Of a stretch of 64,000 nucleotides of DNA, positions 1-7,852 are shown piece after piece. Source of the DNA: Seohaeicola saemankumensis (GTDB taxonomy: Bacteria > Pseudomonadota > Alphaproteobacteria > Rhodobacterales > Rhodobacteraceae); contig NZ_JBHTKR010000004.1 in assembly GCF_042678485.1 (NCBI RefSeq), positions 372,001 through 436,000 of the forward strand, in the 5' to 3' direction. The position numbers and the translations under genes are program-made. Position 1 is the first letter of the stretch. Each line of letters starts with the position of its first letter. Below the pieces are notes generated by a model, which saw only the letters and a program-made list of their open reading frames with translations, made no database searches and was not told where the DNA came from.

Positions 1-781
1 CGGGGGTCACTTCGGCGGCGGTGCCGGTCAGCCAGCATTGCTGGAAGCCTTCCATTTCCTCGGGCATGATGTGACGCTCGTGCACGGTGATGCCCTTGTC
101 CTTGAGCATCCCGATCACGGTCTGGCGCGTCAGCCCGTTCAGGAAACAATCGGCAAGCGGCGTATGCACCTCACCATCCTTGACGAAGAAGATGTTGGCG
201 CCGGTCGCTTCGGCAACATAGCCGCGGTAATCCATGAACAGCGCGTCCGAACAGCCCTTGGCTTCGGCGGTGTGCTTGGAGGTGGTGCAGATCATGTAAA
301 GACCGGCGGCCTTGGCATGGACGGGAATGGTCTCGGGCGAGGGGCGTTTCCATTTTGAGATGTCAAGCTTGGCGCCCTTCATCTTGGCATCCCCATAGTA
401 GTTGCCCCAGCCCCAGACCGCGATGGCCAGATGCACAGGGTTGCGGGCCGAAGACACGCCCATGTCTTCACCGGCACCGCGCCACGCCACCGGGCGCACA
501 TAGGCATCTGTCAGGCCGTTGGCCTCAAGCGTCGCTTTCTTCGCGGCTTCGATTTCATCCACGGAGAAAGGGATCTGGAAATCCAGGCAGCTTGCCGAAA
601 AGTGCAGGCGTTCCGAATGTTCACGGCTCTTGAAGATCTTGCCGTTGTAGCACCGCTCGCCCTCGAAGACCGAGCTGGCGTAATGCATCGCATGGGTCAG
701 GATGTGCACATTGGCGGACCGCCAGTCTACCAGTTTGCCATCCATCCAGATCTTGCCATCGCGGTCATCATATGCAGCCAT
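1..781 (-). CDS. ilvE: Branched-chain amino acid aminotransferase, C-terminus cut by window edge
   Basis: PLP-dependent transaminase that interconverts valine, leucine and isoleucine with their 2-oxo acids in the cytoplasm. About 260 residues are present and the C-terminus lies beyond base 1. The N-terminus starts MAAYDDRDGKIWMDG, followed by YASSVFEGERCY, typical of class IV aminotransferases. The PLP lysine is in the context PVHAKAAGLY, and GYVAEATGANIF and LTGTAAEVTP match the conserved family blocks. The ATG at 781 has GGGAGTG upstream at good spacing. It is divergent from the MarR/response regulator pair. A D-amino-acid or 4-amino-4-deoxychorismate class IV enzyme is less likely given the overall IlvE-like pattern. 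Confidence 0.9.
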   Translation of the reverse strand, partial: MAAYDDRDGKIWMDGKLVDWRSANVHILTHAMHYASSVFEGERCYNGKIFKSREHSERLHFSASCLDFQIPFSVDEIEAAKKATLEANGLTDAYVRPVAWRGAGEDMGVSSARNPVHLAIAVWGWGNYYGDAKMKGAKLDISKWKRPSPETIPVHAKAAGLYMICTTSKHTAEAKGCSDALFMDYRGYVAEATGANIFFVKDGEVHTPLADCFLNGLTRQTVIGMLKDKGITVHERHIMPEEMEGFQQCWLTGTAAEVTP

Positions 782-825
782 CGGTCACTCCCTGCGTCGC
801 GTGCTTTGCGAATATTGCGTTCAAA

Positions 826-842
826 ATGTCCGGTTCGGACAT
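826..842. promoter_or_regulatory. Perfect palindrome, candidate operator between ilvE and petP
   Basis: ATGTCCG-gtt-CGGACAT: two perfect 7-bp arms around 3 bases. It lies 45 bases upstream of the ilvE start codon and about 150 bases before the MarR-type gene on the other strand. Palindromes of this size are typical of MarR dimers, but the protein that binds here is unknown. Confidence 0.45.
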
Positions 843-989
843 AAAGTTGCGTGGAAACTGCGATTCGCTACCAGTTACATCTTGGAATGTCAACAAGACT
901 GACTTAAACTGCCCCTATCCGAGGCAGTCTGTCCATACGGGCTGACGCGCGTCACGGAACATTACCATACTGAACCGGAGGGGGGAGGC

Positions 990-1490
990 ATGATGTCGGA
1001 CGCACCGGGCGGTGAATCTCTGCTGTTTCTCACGGATGAACAGTTGCGCCAGGGGATCGAGGCGATGTTCTTCGCCTACCGTGGTTTCACGGCGGATCCG
1101 GACCGGATCCTGGCGGGCATGGCCTATGGCCGGGCCCATCACCGCGCCATCCATTTCATCAATCGCGCGCCCGGCACCACGGTGAACAATCTTCTGGTTC
1201 TTCTGGGAGTGACCAAGCAATCGCTGAACCGGGTCCTGCGTACATTGGTCGAGGATGGGCTGGTCGAAAGCAAGGTCGGAAAAACCGACAAGCGCGAGCG
1301 TCACCTCTACCTGACCGAAGCCGGCGAGGCGCTGGAGCGCAAGCTGTCCGACGCACAGCGGGCGCGCATGCGTTCGGCCTATCGTGCGGCGGGTCCGCAG
1401 GCCGTGGCGGGTTTCCGGCAGGTTCTGGAGGCGATGATGGATGGCGATCTGCGCCGCAAGTATCAAGCTTTGCGGGATAGCGGGACATGA
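990..1490 (+). CDS. petP: MarR-family regulator, PetP-like
   Basis: A 166-residue winged-helix transcription factor. The central part, with TTVNNLLVLLGVTKQSLNRV and LVEDGLVESKVGKTDKRERH, is the helix-turn-helix and wing of the MarR family. The ATG at 990 follows GGAGGGGGGAGGC. Its stop overlaps the next gene (ATGA), a response regulator. This pairing matches petP-petR of Rhodobacter capsulatus, where PetR was reported as needed for cytochrome bc1 expression. Here the bc1 operon is about 20 kb away instead of directly downstream, so the symbol rests on family and gene order. The palindrome at 826-842 is a possible autoregulatory site. Confidence 0.75.
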   Translation: MMSDAPGGESLLFLTDEQLRQGIEAMFFAYRGFTADPDRILAGMAYGRAHHRAIHFINRAPGTTVNNLLVLLGVTKQSLNRVLRTLVEDGLVESKVGKTDKRERHLYLTEAGEALERKLSDAQRARMRSAYRAAGPQAVAGFRQVLEAMMDGDLRRKYQALRDSGT

Positions 1491-2188
1491 GCCGACAGGA
1501 TTCCCATCTGCTGATCGTCGATGACGATGAACGCATCCGCGGCCTGCTTCAGAAATTCCTGATGCGGCACGGGTTCATGGTGTCGGCCGCGCGTGATGCC
1601 GCGCATGCCCGGCGCATTCTTTCGGGGTTGGATTTCGACCTGATCGTACTGGACGTCATGATGCCGGGCGAAGACGGCGTCAGCCTGACCCGCGCCCTGC
1701 GAGAGACCCGGCAGACGCCCATATTGTTGCTGACCGCCAAGGGCGAGACATCCGACCGGATCGCCGGGCTTGAGGCCGGGGCTGATGACTATCTGGCCAA
1801 GCCTTTCGAGCCCAAGGAACTCTTGCTCAGGATCAACGCGATCCTGCGCCGGATGCCTGAAGCCGCGCCGGTCAACACCGCACCCAAGGTGCTGCAGATG
1901 GGGGCCGTGAGGTATGACATCGAACGCGGCGAGATGTGGCAGGGCGACAGCCTGATCCGGTTGACCGCGACCGAGGCGCAATTGATGCGGATCTTTTCCG
2001 GCCGTCCGGGCGAGCCGCTGAGCCGGATGCAACTGGTCGAGGATCTGGGCCGCGATCGTGACCAGGCGCAGGAGCGCGCGGTCGATGTGCAGATCACGCG
2101 CCTGCGCCGCAAGATCGAGGCGGATCCGAAACAGCCGCGCTATCTTCAGACGGTGCGCGGGGCAGGCTATATGCTTGCTCCCGACTGA
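1487..2188 (+). CDS. petR: OmpR-type response regulator, PetR-like
   Basis: A 233-residue two-domain regulator. The receiver domain (about 1-120) has the acidic pocket DDDE at 12-15, the phospho-acceptor Asp56 in LIVLDVMMPG, and the conserved lysine in LAKPFEP. The C-terminal winged helix (about 135-230) ends with RRKIEADPKQPRYLQTVRG, typical of OmpR/PhoB proteins. It overlaps the MarR-type gene by 4 bases. No histidine kinase is adjacent. In R. capsulatus PetR supports expression of the bc1 operon; here petABC lies at 21.7-24.5 kb. The PetR name is inferred from the MarR pairing and family, and other OmpR regulators cannot be excluded. Confidence 0.78.
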   Translation: MSRQDSHLLIVDDDERIRGLLQKFLMRHGFMVSAARDAAHARRILSGLDFDLIVLDVMMPGEDGVSLTRALRETRQTPILLLTAKGETSDRIAGLEAGADDYLAKPFEPKELLLRINAILRRMPEAAPVNTAPKVLQMGAVRYDIERGEMWQGDSLIRLTATEAQLMRIFSGRPGEPLSRMQLVEDLGRDRDQAQERAVDVQITRLRRKIEADPKQPRYLQTVRGAGYMLAPD

Positions 2189-2244
2189 ACAGGCATGGCG
2201 GCGATTTTGAGTATTTCTGGAACGATGAACGGGAGACGTGGAAC

Positions 2245-3180
2245 ATGACCACCGGTCTTTGGACACACGAAGCCTTTTCAGGCCATGTGACCCCGCCCGG
2301 CCATCCCGAGCAGGTGGCGCGGCTGACCTATGCAGAGCGCGCCTTGTCGGACGAACGCTTTGCAGGGCTGGTCAGGTTCCAGGCCCCGATTGCGGATGAC
2401 GCGGCGCTGTTGCGCTGCCATCCACAGTCCTACATCGACCATATCGTTGCTGCAGAGCCGGCAACCGGCTGGCGGCAACTAGATGCCGATACCCATATGT
2501 CACCCGGATCGGTCGAGGCGGCGCGCCGTGCGGTCGGCGGCGTCATCGCGGCGGTGGATGCCGTCATGGCAGGTGACCTTGGCAATGCCTTTGTTGCCGC
2601 GCGCCCGCCCGGACATCATGCGGAACGGGAAACGCCCATGGGGTTCTGTCTGTTCGGCACCGTGGCGATTGCCGCAAAACATGCGCTGGATCATTACGGC
2701 CTGTCGCGTGTCGCTGTGGTCGATTTCGATGTGCATCACGGTAACGGCACGCAGGATCTGCTCTGGGACGAGCCGCGCGCGGTCTTCTTTTCCTCGCATC
2801 AGTCGCCGCTCTGGCCCGGCACAGGCGCCGAGGATGAGCGTGGCGCCCATGACACGATCTTCAATATCCCGCTGGAACCGGACAGCGGCGGCGCCACCAT
2901 GCGTGCCGCATATGAGGGGCGCGTCTTTCCGGTTCTGCGCGCGCTCAAACCTGAACTTATCCTGATTTCAGCCGGTTTTGACGCGCATCTGGCGGATCCC
3001 CTTGCCCAATTGCGCTGGCGAACCGAGGATTTCGCATGGATCACCGCGCGCCTGTGCGACCTGGCCGACGAGATGTGCCAGGGCCGCGTTGTATCGGCGC
3101 TGGAGGGTGGCTATGATCTGGACGCGCTTGCGGCTTCGGTTGCCGCGCATGTGGACGTGTTGATGGAGAGAGGCGCATGA
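2245..3180 (+). CDS. Histone deacetylase-like amidohydrolase (class II)
   Basis: A 311-residue zinc hydrolase of the arginase/deacetylase fold. Family landmarks are the tandem histidines in ARPPGHHAE, GFCLFG, the metal site VDFDVHHGNGTQD, SSHQSPLWPGTG, and the second metal Asp in ISAGFDAH. Bacterial members deacetylate small amides, such as acetylpolyamines or acetoin-linked proteins; the substrate here is not known. The start at 2245 follows GGGAGACGTGGAAC. The last bases overlap xseB by 4, and the arrangement deacetylase-xseB-ispA-dxs suggests one transcription unit, although the enzymatic link to isoprenoid synthesis is unclear. Confidence 0.88.
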   Translation: MTTGLWTHEAFSGHVTPPGHPEQVARLTYAERALSDERFAGLVRFQAPIADDAALLRCHPQSYIDHIVAAEPATGWRQLDADTHMSPGSVEAARRAVGGVIAAVDAVMAGDLGNAFVAARPPGHHAERETPMGFCLFGTVAIAAKHALDHYGLSRVAVVDFDVHHGNGTQDLLWDEPRAVFFSSHQSPLWPGTGAEDERGAHDTIFNIPLEPDSGGATMRAAYEGRVFPVLRALKPELILISAGFDAHLADPLAQLRWRTEDFAWITARLCDLADEMCQGRVVSALEGGYDLDALAASVAAHVDVLMERGA

Positions 3181-3419
3181 CCGACAGGCCCGTAGCCGAA
3201 ATGAGCTTTGAAGAAGCGATGAAGGAGCTGGAAGGCGTTGTCAGCCAGCTTGAGCGCGGCGACGTTGCATTGGACGATTCCATCCGCCTCTACGAGCGCG
3301 GGGCCGAGTTGAAGAAACGCTGCGAGGCCAAGCTGAAGGAAGCCGAAGAGAAAGTGGCCGCGATCACCCTTGATGGCGATGGTCAGCCCGCAGGGCTGAA
3401 ACCTGTCGAAGGGCTGTAA
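3177..3419 (+). CDS. xseB: Exodeoxyribonuclease VII small subunit
   Basis: An 80-residue helical protein of normal XseB length. MSFEEAMKELEGVVSQLERG and LDDSIRLYERGAELKKRCE are the family hallmark. With XseA it forms exonuclease VII, which degrades single-stranded DNA in the cytoplasm; xseA is not in this window. It overlaps the deacetylase stop (ATGA) and its TAA is followed directly by the GTG of ispA, so translation is probably coupled. Confidence 0.93.
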   Translation: MTDRPVAEMSFEEAMKELEGVVSQLERGDVALDDSIRLYERGAELKKRCEAKLKEAEEKVAAITLDGDGQPAGLKPVEGL

Positions 3420-4286
3420 GTGTTTCGATCCCGACTGGATGAAGTGGCGATGCAGGTGCAGACGCATCTTGACACCGTCATGGCCCCGCTAGAAGGGCAG
3501 ATTGCCGACGCGATGCGGTATACCTGCCAGGGCGGCAAGCGTCTGCGCGCGTTTCTGGTCATGGAAAGCGCCCGGCTTCACGGTATCGACCAGGCCAATG
3601 CCATCTGGCCGGCAGCGGCAATCGAGATGATCCATGCCTACAGCCTTGTGCATGATGATCTGCCTTGCATGGATGATGACGATCTGCGCCGGGGTCGGCC
3701 CACCGTTCACGTCAAATGGGATGAGGGAACCGCCGTGCTGACTGGCGATGCCCTTCAGACCCAGGCTTTCGAATGCCTGGCGCACCCGGACTGCCATCCT
3801 GATGCAGCGGTGCGCGCCGATCTGGTGCTGGGAATGGCACAGGCGGCGGGCGCGCGGGGCATGGTGTTGGGGCAGGCCCTGGACATTGCCGCGGAAACCG
3901 CGGACCAGCCCCTGAGCCTCGATCAGATCATCGCGCTTCAGAACGGAAAGACTGGCGCCCTGATCCGCTGGTCCGCCATGGCCGGGCCTGTCATGGCGCG
4001 GGCCGATACCGACCCCCTGAAATCCTACGCGCAATCCCTTGGCCTTGCCTTTCAGATCGCGGACGACATCCTTGACGTGACCGGAGACGAGGCCGCGGCG
4101 GGAAAGCGGCTTCAGAAAGACGCAAGGGCCGGCAAGGCCACATTCGTCAGCCATCTTGGTCTGGACGGGGCGAAACGCCGCGCTGAAGCCTTGGTGCAAG
4201 ACGCCTGCGATGCGCTATCTGTTTACGGCGCTGCGGCGGAAAACTTGCGGGATGCGGCGCGGTTCGTTATCTCGCGCCAGAATTGA
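3420..4286 (+). CDS. ispA: Farnesyl diphosphate synthase, polyprenyl synthetase family
   Basis: Condenses isopentenyl diphosphate with allylic diphosphates to give farnesyl (or geranylgeranyl) diphosphate. 288 residues, close to E. coli IspA. The first aspartate-rich motif is in HDDLPCMDDDDLRRG (about residue 78), followed by RPTVH; the second is IADDILDVTGD. The bulk of the protein and the synteny with xseB and dxs favour farnesyl synthase. Translation appears to begin with the GTG immediately after the xseB stop; an internal ATG 30 bases downstream is possible but would trim the N-terminal helix. Chain-length specificity cannot be read with certainty. Confidence 0.9.
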   Translation: MFRSRLDEVAMQVQTHLDTVMAPLEGQIADAMRYTCQGGKRLRAFLVMESARLHGIDQANAIWPAAAIEMIHAYSLVHDDLPCMDDDDLRRGRPTVHVKWDEGTAVLTGDALQTQAFECLAHPDCHPDAAVRADLVLGMAQAAGARGMVLGQALDIAAETADQPLSLDQIIALQNGKTGALIRWSAMAGPVMARADTDPLKSYAQSLGLAFQIADDILDVTGDEAAAGKRLQKDARAGKATFVSHLGLDGAKRRAEALVQDACDALSVYGAAAENLRDAARFVISRQN

Positions 4287-4314
4287 GACGACAGAACCCC
4301 CGGAGGGGTCACGC

Positions 4315-6240
4315 ATGACCGACAGACCCCAGACCCCTTTGCTGGACCAGGTTCACCTGCCATCCGACCTCAAGCGGTTTTCGGACGATGAATTGCACCG
4401 GCTGGCGGATGAGCTGCGCGCCGAGACGATCTCGGCCGTGTCGGTCACTGGTGGCCATCTCGGGGCGGGCCTGGGTGTTGTGGAGTTGACCGTCGCGCTG
4501 CATGCGGTTTTCGACACGCCGCGCGACAAGCTGATCTGGGACGTGGGGCATCAATGCTACCCGCACAAGATCCTGACCGGACGGCGCGAGCGTATCCGTA
4601 CGCTGCGCCAGAAGGACGGGTTGAGCGGTTTTACCAAAAGGTCGGAATCGCCCTACGACCCGTTCGGAGCGGCGCACAGCTCTACCTCGATCAGTGCCGC
4701 ACTGGGGTTTGCCGTGGCCCGGGATCTGGGTGGCACCATCGACAGCGGGCTGGGCGATGCGATTGCCGTGATCGGCGACGGGTCGATGTCGGCAGGCATG
4801 GCCTTCGAGGCGATGAACAACGCAGGCCATCTGAAGAAGCGGTTGTTCGTGATCCTCAACGACAACGAAATGTCGATCGCCCCGCCGGTTGGTGCGCTGT
4901 CCTCGTACCTTAGCCGTCTTTACGCAGGCGAGCCGTTCCAGGAATTCAAGGCTGCCGCCAAGGGCGCGGTCAGCCTGTTGCCGCCACCCTTCCGCGAAGG
5001 GGCCAAGCGCGCCAAGGACCTTCTGAAAGGCTTCACCGTCGGCGGCACCCTGTTCGAGGCGCTGGGCTTTTCCTACCTTGGGCCGATCGACGGGCATGAT
5101 CTGGACCAGCTTTTGCCGGTCCTGCGGACGGTCAAGGCGCGCGCGACCGGGCCGATGCTGATCCATGTGATCACCAAGAAGGGCAAGGGCTATGCCCCTG
5201 CCGAATCTGCGCGCGACAAGGGACATGCAACGGCGAAGTTCGACGTGCTGACAGGGGTGCAGAAAAAGGCCCCGTCCAACGCGCCCAGCTATACTTCCGT
5301 TTTCGCGCATGCGCTGCTGGATCAGGCCGCGCGCGACAGCCGGATCTGTGCGGTCACGGCGGCCATGCCCGATGGAACCGGGTTGAACCTGTTCGCCGAG
5401 CGGCACCCATCGCGCTGCTTTGACGTGGGAATTGCCGAACAGCACGGCGTGACCTTCTCGGCCGCGCTGGCGGCAGGCGGGATGCGTCCGTTCTGTGCGA
5501 TGTATTCCACCTTCCTGCAACGCGGTTACGATCAGGTGGTTCATGACGTGGCGATCCAGCGCCTGCCGGTGCGTTTTGCCATAGACCGCGCCGGCCTTGT
5601 GGGGGCGGACGGGGCAACACATGCCGGGGCTTTTGACGTGGCATTCCTTGCCAATTTGCCCGGTTTCGTCGTCATGGCCGCAGCGGATGAGGCGGAGCTG
5701 GTGCACATGGTCGCGACGGCCGCCGCGCATGATGACGGGCCAATCGCCTTCCGTTTCCCGCGTGGCGAGGGGACAGGCGTTGACATGCCCGAGCGCGGTG
5801 AGCCGCTGGAAATCGGCAAGGGTCGCATGATCCGACAGGGCGCGCGCGTCGCGATCCTGTCGTTCGGCACCCGTCTGTCCGAGGTGATGAGCGCCTGCGA
5901 GGCGCTGTCCGCGCGCGGCATTACTCCGACTGTGGCCGATGCCCGCTTTGCAAAGCCGCTGGACCGTGACCTGATCCTGACGCTGGCCGCCGAGCACGAG
6001 GCGCTGATCACCATCGAGGAAGGCGCCGTGGGTGGCTTCGGCAGCCATGTGGCGCAGCTTCTGTCCGACGAGGGCGTCTTCGACAGCGGATTGCGGTTCC
6101 GGTCGATGGTTCTGCCCGACACCTTCATTGATCACGCCAGCCCTGAAGACATGTATGCCACCGCGGGCCTCAATGCTCCCGATATCGAGGCGAAGGTGCT
6201 TGAGGTTCTTGGGGTCGAGGTTTTGGCGCGGCGCGGATAA
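4315..6240 (+). CDS. dxs: 1-deoxy-D-xylulose-5-phosphate synthase
   Basis: Thiamine-diphosphate enzyme that joins pyruvate and glyceraldehyde 3-phosphate, the first step of the MEP isoprenoid pathway and also a supplier for thiamine and pyridoxal. 641 residues. Landmarks: TGGHLGAGLGVVELTVALH, the TPP motif GDGSMSAGMAFEAMNNAG, GFSYLGPIDGHD, and the C-terminal DRAGLVGADGATHAGAFD. The ATG at 4315 follows CGGAGGGGTCACGC; an upstream in-frame extension into ispA would add residues with no family match. It follows ispA by 28 bases in the same unit. Confidence 0.96.
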   Translation: MTDRPQTPLLDQVHLPSDLKRFSDDELHRLADELRAETISAVSVTGGHLGAGLGVVELTVALHAVFDTPRDKLIWDVGHQCYPHKILTGRRERIRTLRQKDGLSGFTKRSESPYDPFGAAHSSTSISAALGFAVARDLGGTIDSGLGDAIAVIGDGSMSAGMAFEAMNNAGHLKKRLFVILNDNEMSIAPPVGALSSYLSRLYAGEPFQEFKAAAKGAVSLLPPPFREGAKRAKDLLKGFTVGGTLFEALGFSYLGPIDGHDLDQLLPVLRTVKARATGPMLIHVITKKGKGYAPAESARDKGHATAKFDVLTGVQKKAPSNAPSYTSVFAHALLDQAARDSRICAVTAAMPDGTGLNLFAERHPSRCFDVGIAEQHGVTFSAALAAGGMRPFCAMYSTFLQRGYDQVVHDVAIQRLPVRFAIDRAGLVGADGATHAGAFDVAFLANLPGFVVMAAADEAELVHMVATAAAHDDGPIAFRFPRGEGTGVDMPERGEPLEIGKGRMIRQGARVAILSFGTRLSEVMSACEALSARGITPTVADARFAKPLDRDLILTLAAEHEALITIEEGAVGGFGSHVAQLLSDEGVFDSGLRFRSMVLPDTFIDHASPEDMYATAGLNAPDIEAKVLEVLGVEVLARRG

Positions 6241-6248
6241 TCGCCCGG

Positions 6249-6881
6249 TCAGAACACCCGCATCAACGCGACACTGACACCGGTCACCAGCAGGCCCAGA
6301 TAGGTATAGCCCAGCATCACGAAGATCCCGTCGCGCAGGGTCTGTCCCGCCGCCAGAAGCGAAAGGCCGACCGCGCTGAGCGTGGTCGAGAACGGCACAA
6401 GCGACAGCGGTGGCCAGGTCAGCGCCACGGCAATGATGACCAGATAGGCAAGCAACGAGATCGGCTGCTGCGTCAGCGCGGTCCAGCGCCCGCTGCGATG
6501 TGCATCGATCCAGGCCGCGGGCCTTTCCAGGCTGTCGAGGGCCCGCGCCAACTTGGATGCCGAAATGCTGCGGCGCATGATGACATCGGGTAGCCAAAGG
6601 TGATGCCGCCCGATCAGGGCCTGCCCCGCGATCAACAGGATCACGACCGCGACCAGCGACGGCAGGAAAGGAATGGCCGAAAGCGGTGACACCATCAGCA
6701 AGCCAAGCACCAGCAGCGTCGCCGCGAAGGATCGTGTGCCGATACGTGCAAGGATATCGCGCAGGGTCACGCTATCCTCGCCATCTGACGGTCGGATGGC
6801 GGCAAGAAGTTTCGTCAGGGATGGAGGCGTTTCCGGCTTTGGCTTCCGGATCAAACCACGAAAGCGCGCATTGAGTGTCAC
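6249..6881 (-). CDS. exoD: ExoD-like membrane protein
   Basis: A 210-residue integral membrane protein resembling ExoD of rhizobia. The N-terminal third is soluble and ends in VTLRDILARIGTRSF; then ATLLVLGLLMVSPLSAIPFL and several further hydrophobic segments follow (about residues 54-90, 140-180 and 185-205). ExoD was originally linked to exopolysaccharide production, but its molecular role is not established. It overlaps the upstream SDR gene by 4 bases and ends 8 bases after the convergent dxs stop. Confidence 0.82.
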   Translation of the reverse strand: MTLNARFRGLIRKPKPETPPSLTKLLAAIRPSDGEDSVTLRDILARIGTRSFAATLLVLGLLMVSPLSAIPFLPSLVAVVILLIAGQALIGRHHLWLPDVIMRRSISASKLARALDSLERPAAWIDAHRSGRWTALTQQPISLLAYLVIIAVALTWPPLSLVPFSTTLSAVGLSLLAAGQTLRDGIFVMLGYTYLGLLVTGVSVALMRVF

Positions 6882-7735
6882 GCCGTTTCTCCTGCCAGCA
6901 GGGCTTTCAGCCCGTGACGATAATCGGGATGAAGCAGGGACACGCCCAGTTCCGTCTTGATCAAGTCGTTCCTGACCCGCTTGCTTTCCGCGTAGAAACT
7001 GCGCGCCATCGGTGTCAGGTCGGCCTGATCGAAGGGCACTTCGTCCGGCAGCGGCAGCCCCAGCAGTTCAGCCGCATAACCGATCACATCCTGCGGCGGG
7101 GCAGGATCATCATCGCAAAGATTATAGATTGCCCCGGGGCGGGGCCGATGGATCGACGCCTCAAGCGTCTGCGCGATATCATCGACATGGATACGGCTGA
7201 AGACCTGCCCGGCCTTGATGATGCGCCGGGCGGTGCCGTTGCGGACCTTTTCGAAGGGACCACGGCCGGGGCCATAGATCCCGGCCAGACGGAAGATGTG
7301 CAAGGGCAGTCCGGGAATCGATTGCCAGGCCTGTTCGGCCTCAACTCGCATCTGACCGCGCCGTGTCGATGGGGTCAGAGCCGTATCCTCGTCGACCCAG
7401 CCGCCGTCATGATCCCCGTAGACCCCTGTTGTGGACAGGTAGCCGACCCATTGGATACGCGGCGCCGCGCGCGCGATCTGATCGCGCAAAAGCGCCAGAA
7501 CCGGGTCTCCCTCGGCTTCGGGGCCGGCAGAACAAAGAATATGGCTGGCTTTGGACAGGGCGCCGCGCAGATCGCCGTCCGGCCAGAGAATCGGGGTGAC
7601 ACCTTCGGCTTTCAGTGTCCGCGCCTTGTCCGGGTTGCGCGTGGTCCCCAGCACTGTCCAGCCCTGTGGCACCAGCCGCCGCGCCAGCGCGCGGGCCGAA
7701 TAGCCGTGACCAAAGGACAAAAGCGTTTTTTCCAT
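6878..7735 (-). CDS. SDR-type NAD-dependent epimerase/dehydratase family protein (YeeZ-like)
   Basis: A 285-residue extended short-chain dehydrogenase-like protein. The N-terminus LLSFGHGYSARALARRL carries the glycine-rich nucleotide-binding loop; WVGYLSTTGVYGDHDGGWVDED contains the Ser/Thr-Tyr region; FRLAGIYGPGRGP is typical of epimerases. The canonical YxxxK catalytic lysine is not obvious, as in many YeeZ-like proteins, so a catalytic role is uncertain. It is translated with exoD (4-base overlap). Substrate unknown. Confidence 0.8.
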   Translation of the reverse strand: MEKTLLSFGHGYSARALARRLVPQGWTVLGTTRNPDKARTLKAEGVTPILWPDGDLRGALSKASHILCSAGPEAEGDPVLALLRDQIARAAPRIQWVGYLSTTGVYGDHDGGWVDEDTALTPSTRRGQMRVEAEQAWQSIPGLPLHIFRLAGIYGPGRGPFEKVRNGTARRIIKAGQVFSRIHVDDIAQTLEASIHRPRPGAIYNLCDDDPAPPQDVIGYAAELLGLPLPDEVPFDQADLTPMARSFYAESKRVRNDLIKTELGVSLLHPDYRHGLKALLAGETA

Positions 7736-7783
7736 GCGCGTTAGATGTGTCTGTCTCTTGCGGAAAGCAATAGGAAAGCAAGT

Positions 7784-7826
7784 GTTACAAAAAGTGCTTT
7801 GAGATTTAAATTTTGTAACTTATAAC
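7784..7826 (+). promoter_or_regulatory. paa promoter with perfect inverted repeat operator
   Basis: GTTACAAAA (7784-7792) and TTTTGTAAC (7811-7819) are perfect 9-bp inverted arms 27 bases apart centre to centre. They bracket a plausible -35 TTGAGA (7799-7804), and a -10 TATAAC (7821-7826) follows 16 bases after it. Binding by a phenylacetyl-CoA responsive repressor is expected from Paa systems generally, but no repressor gene is in the window. Confidence 0.6.
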
Positions 7827-7852
7827 ATGTGAAGCGAACGGAGGAACCTTCC

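Noticed and set aside
4309..6597. A very long open frame antisense to dxs
   Set aside because: It shadows a clearly conserved gene in GC-rich DNA and has no recognisable domain; its composition follows the complementary codons.
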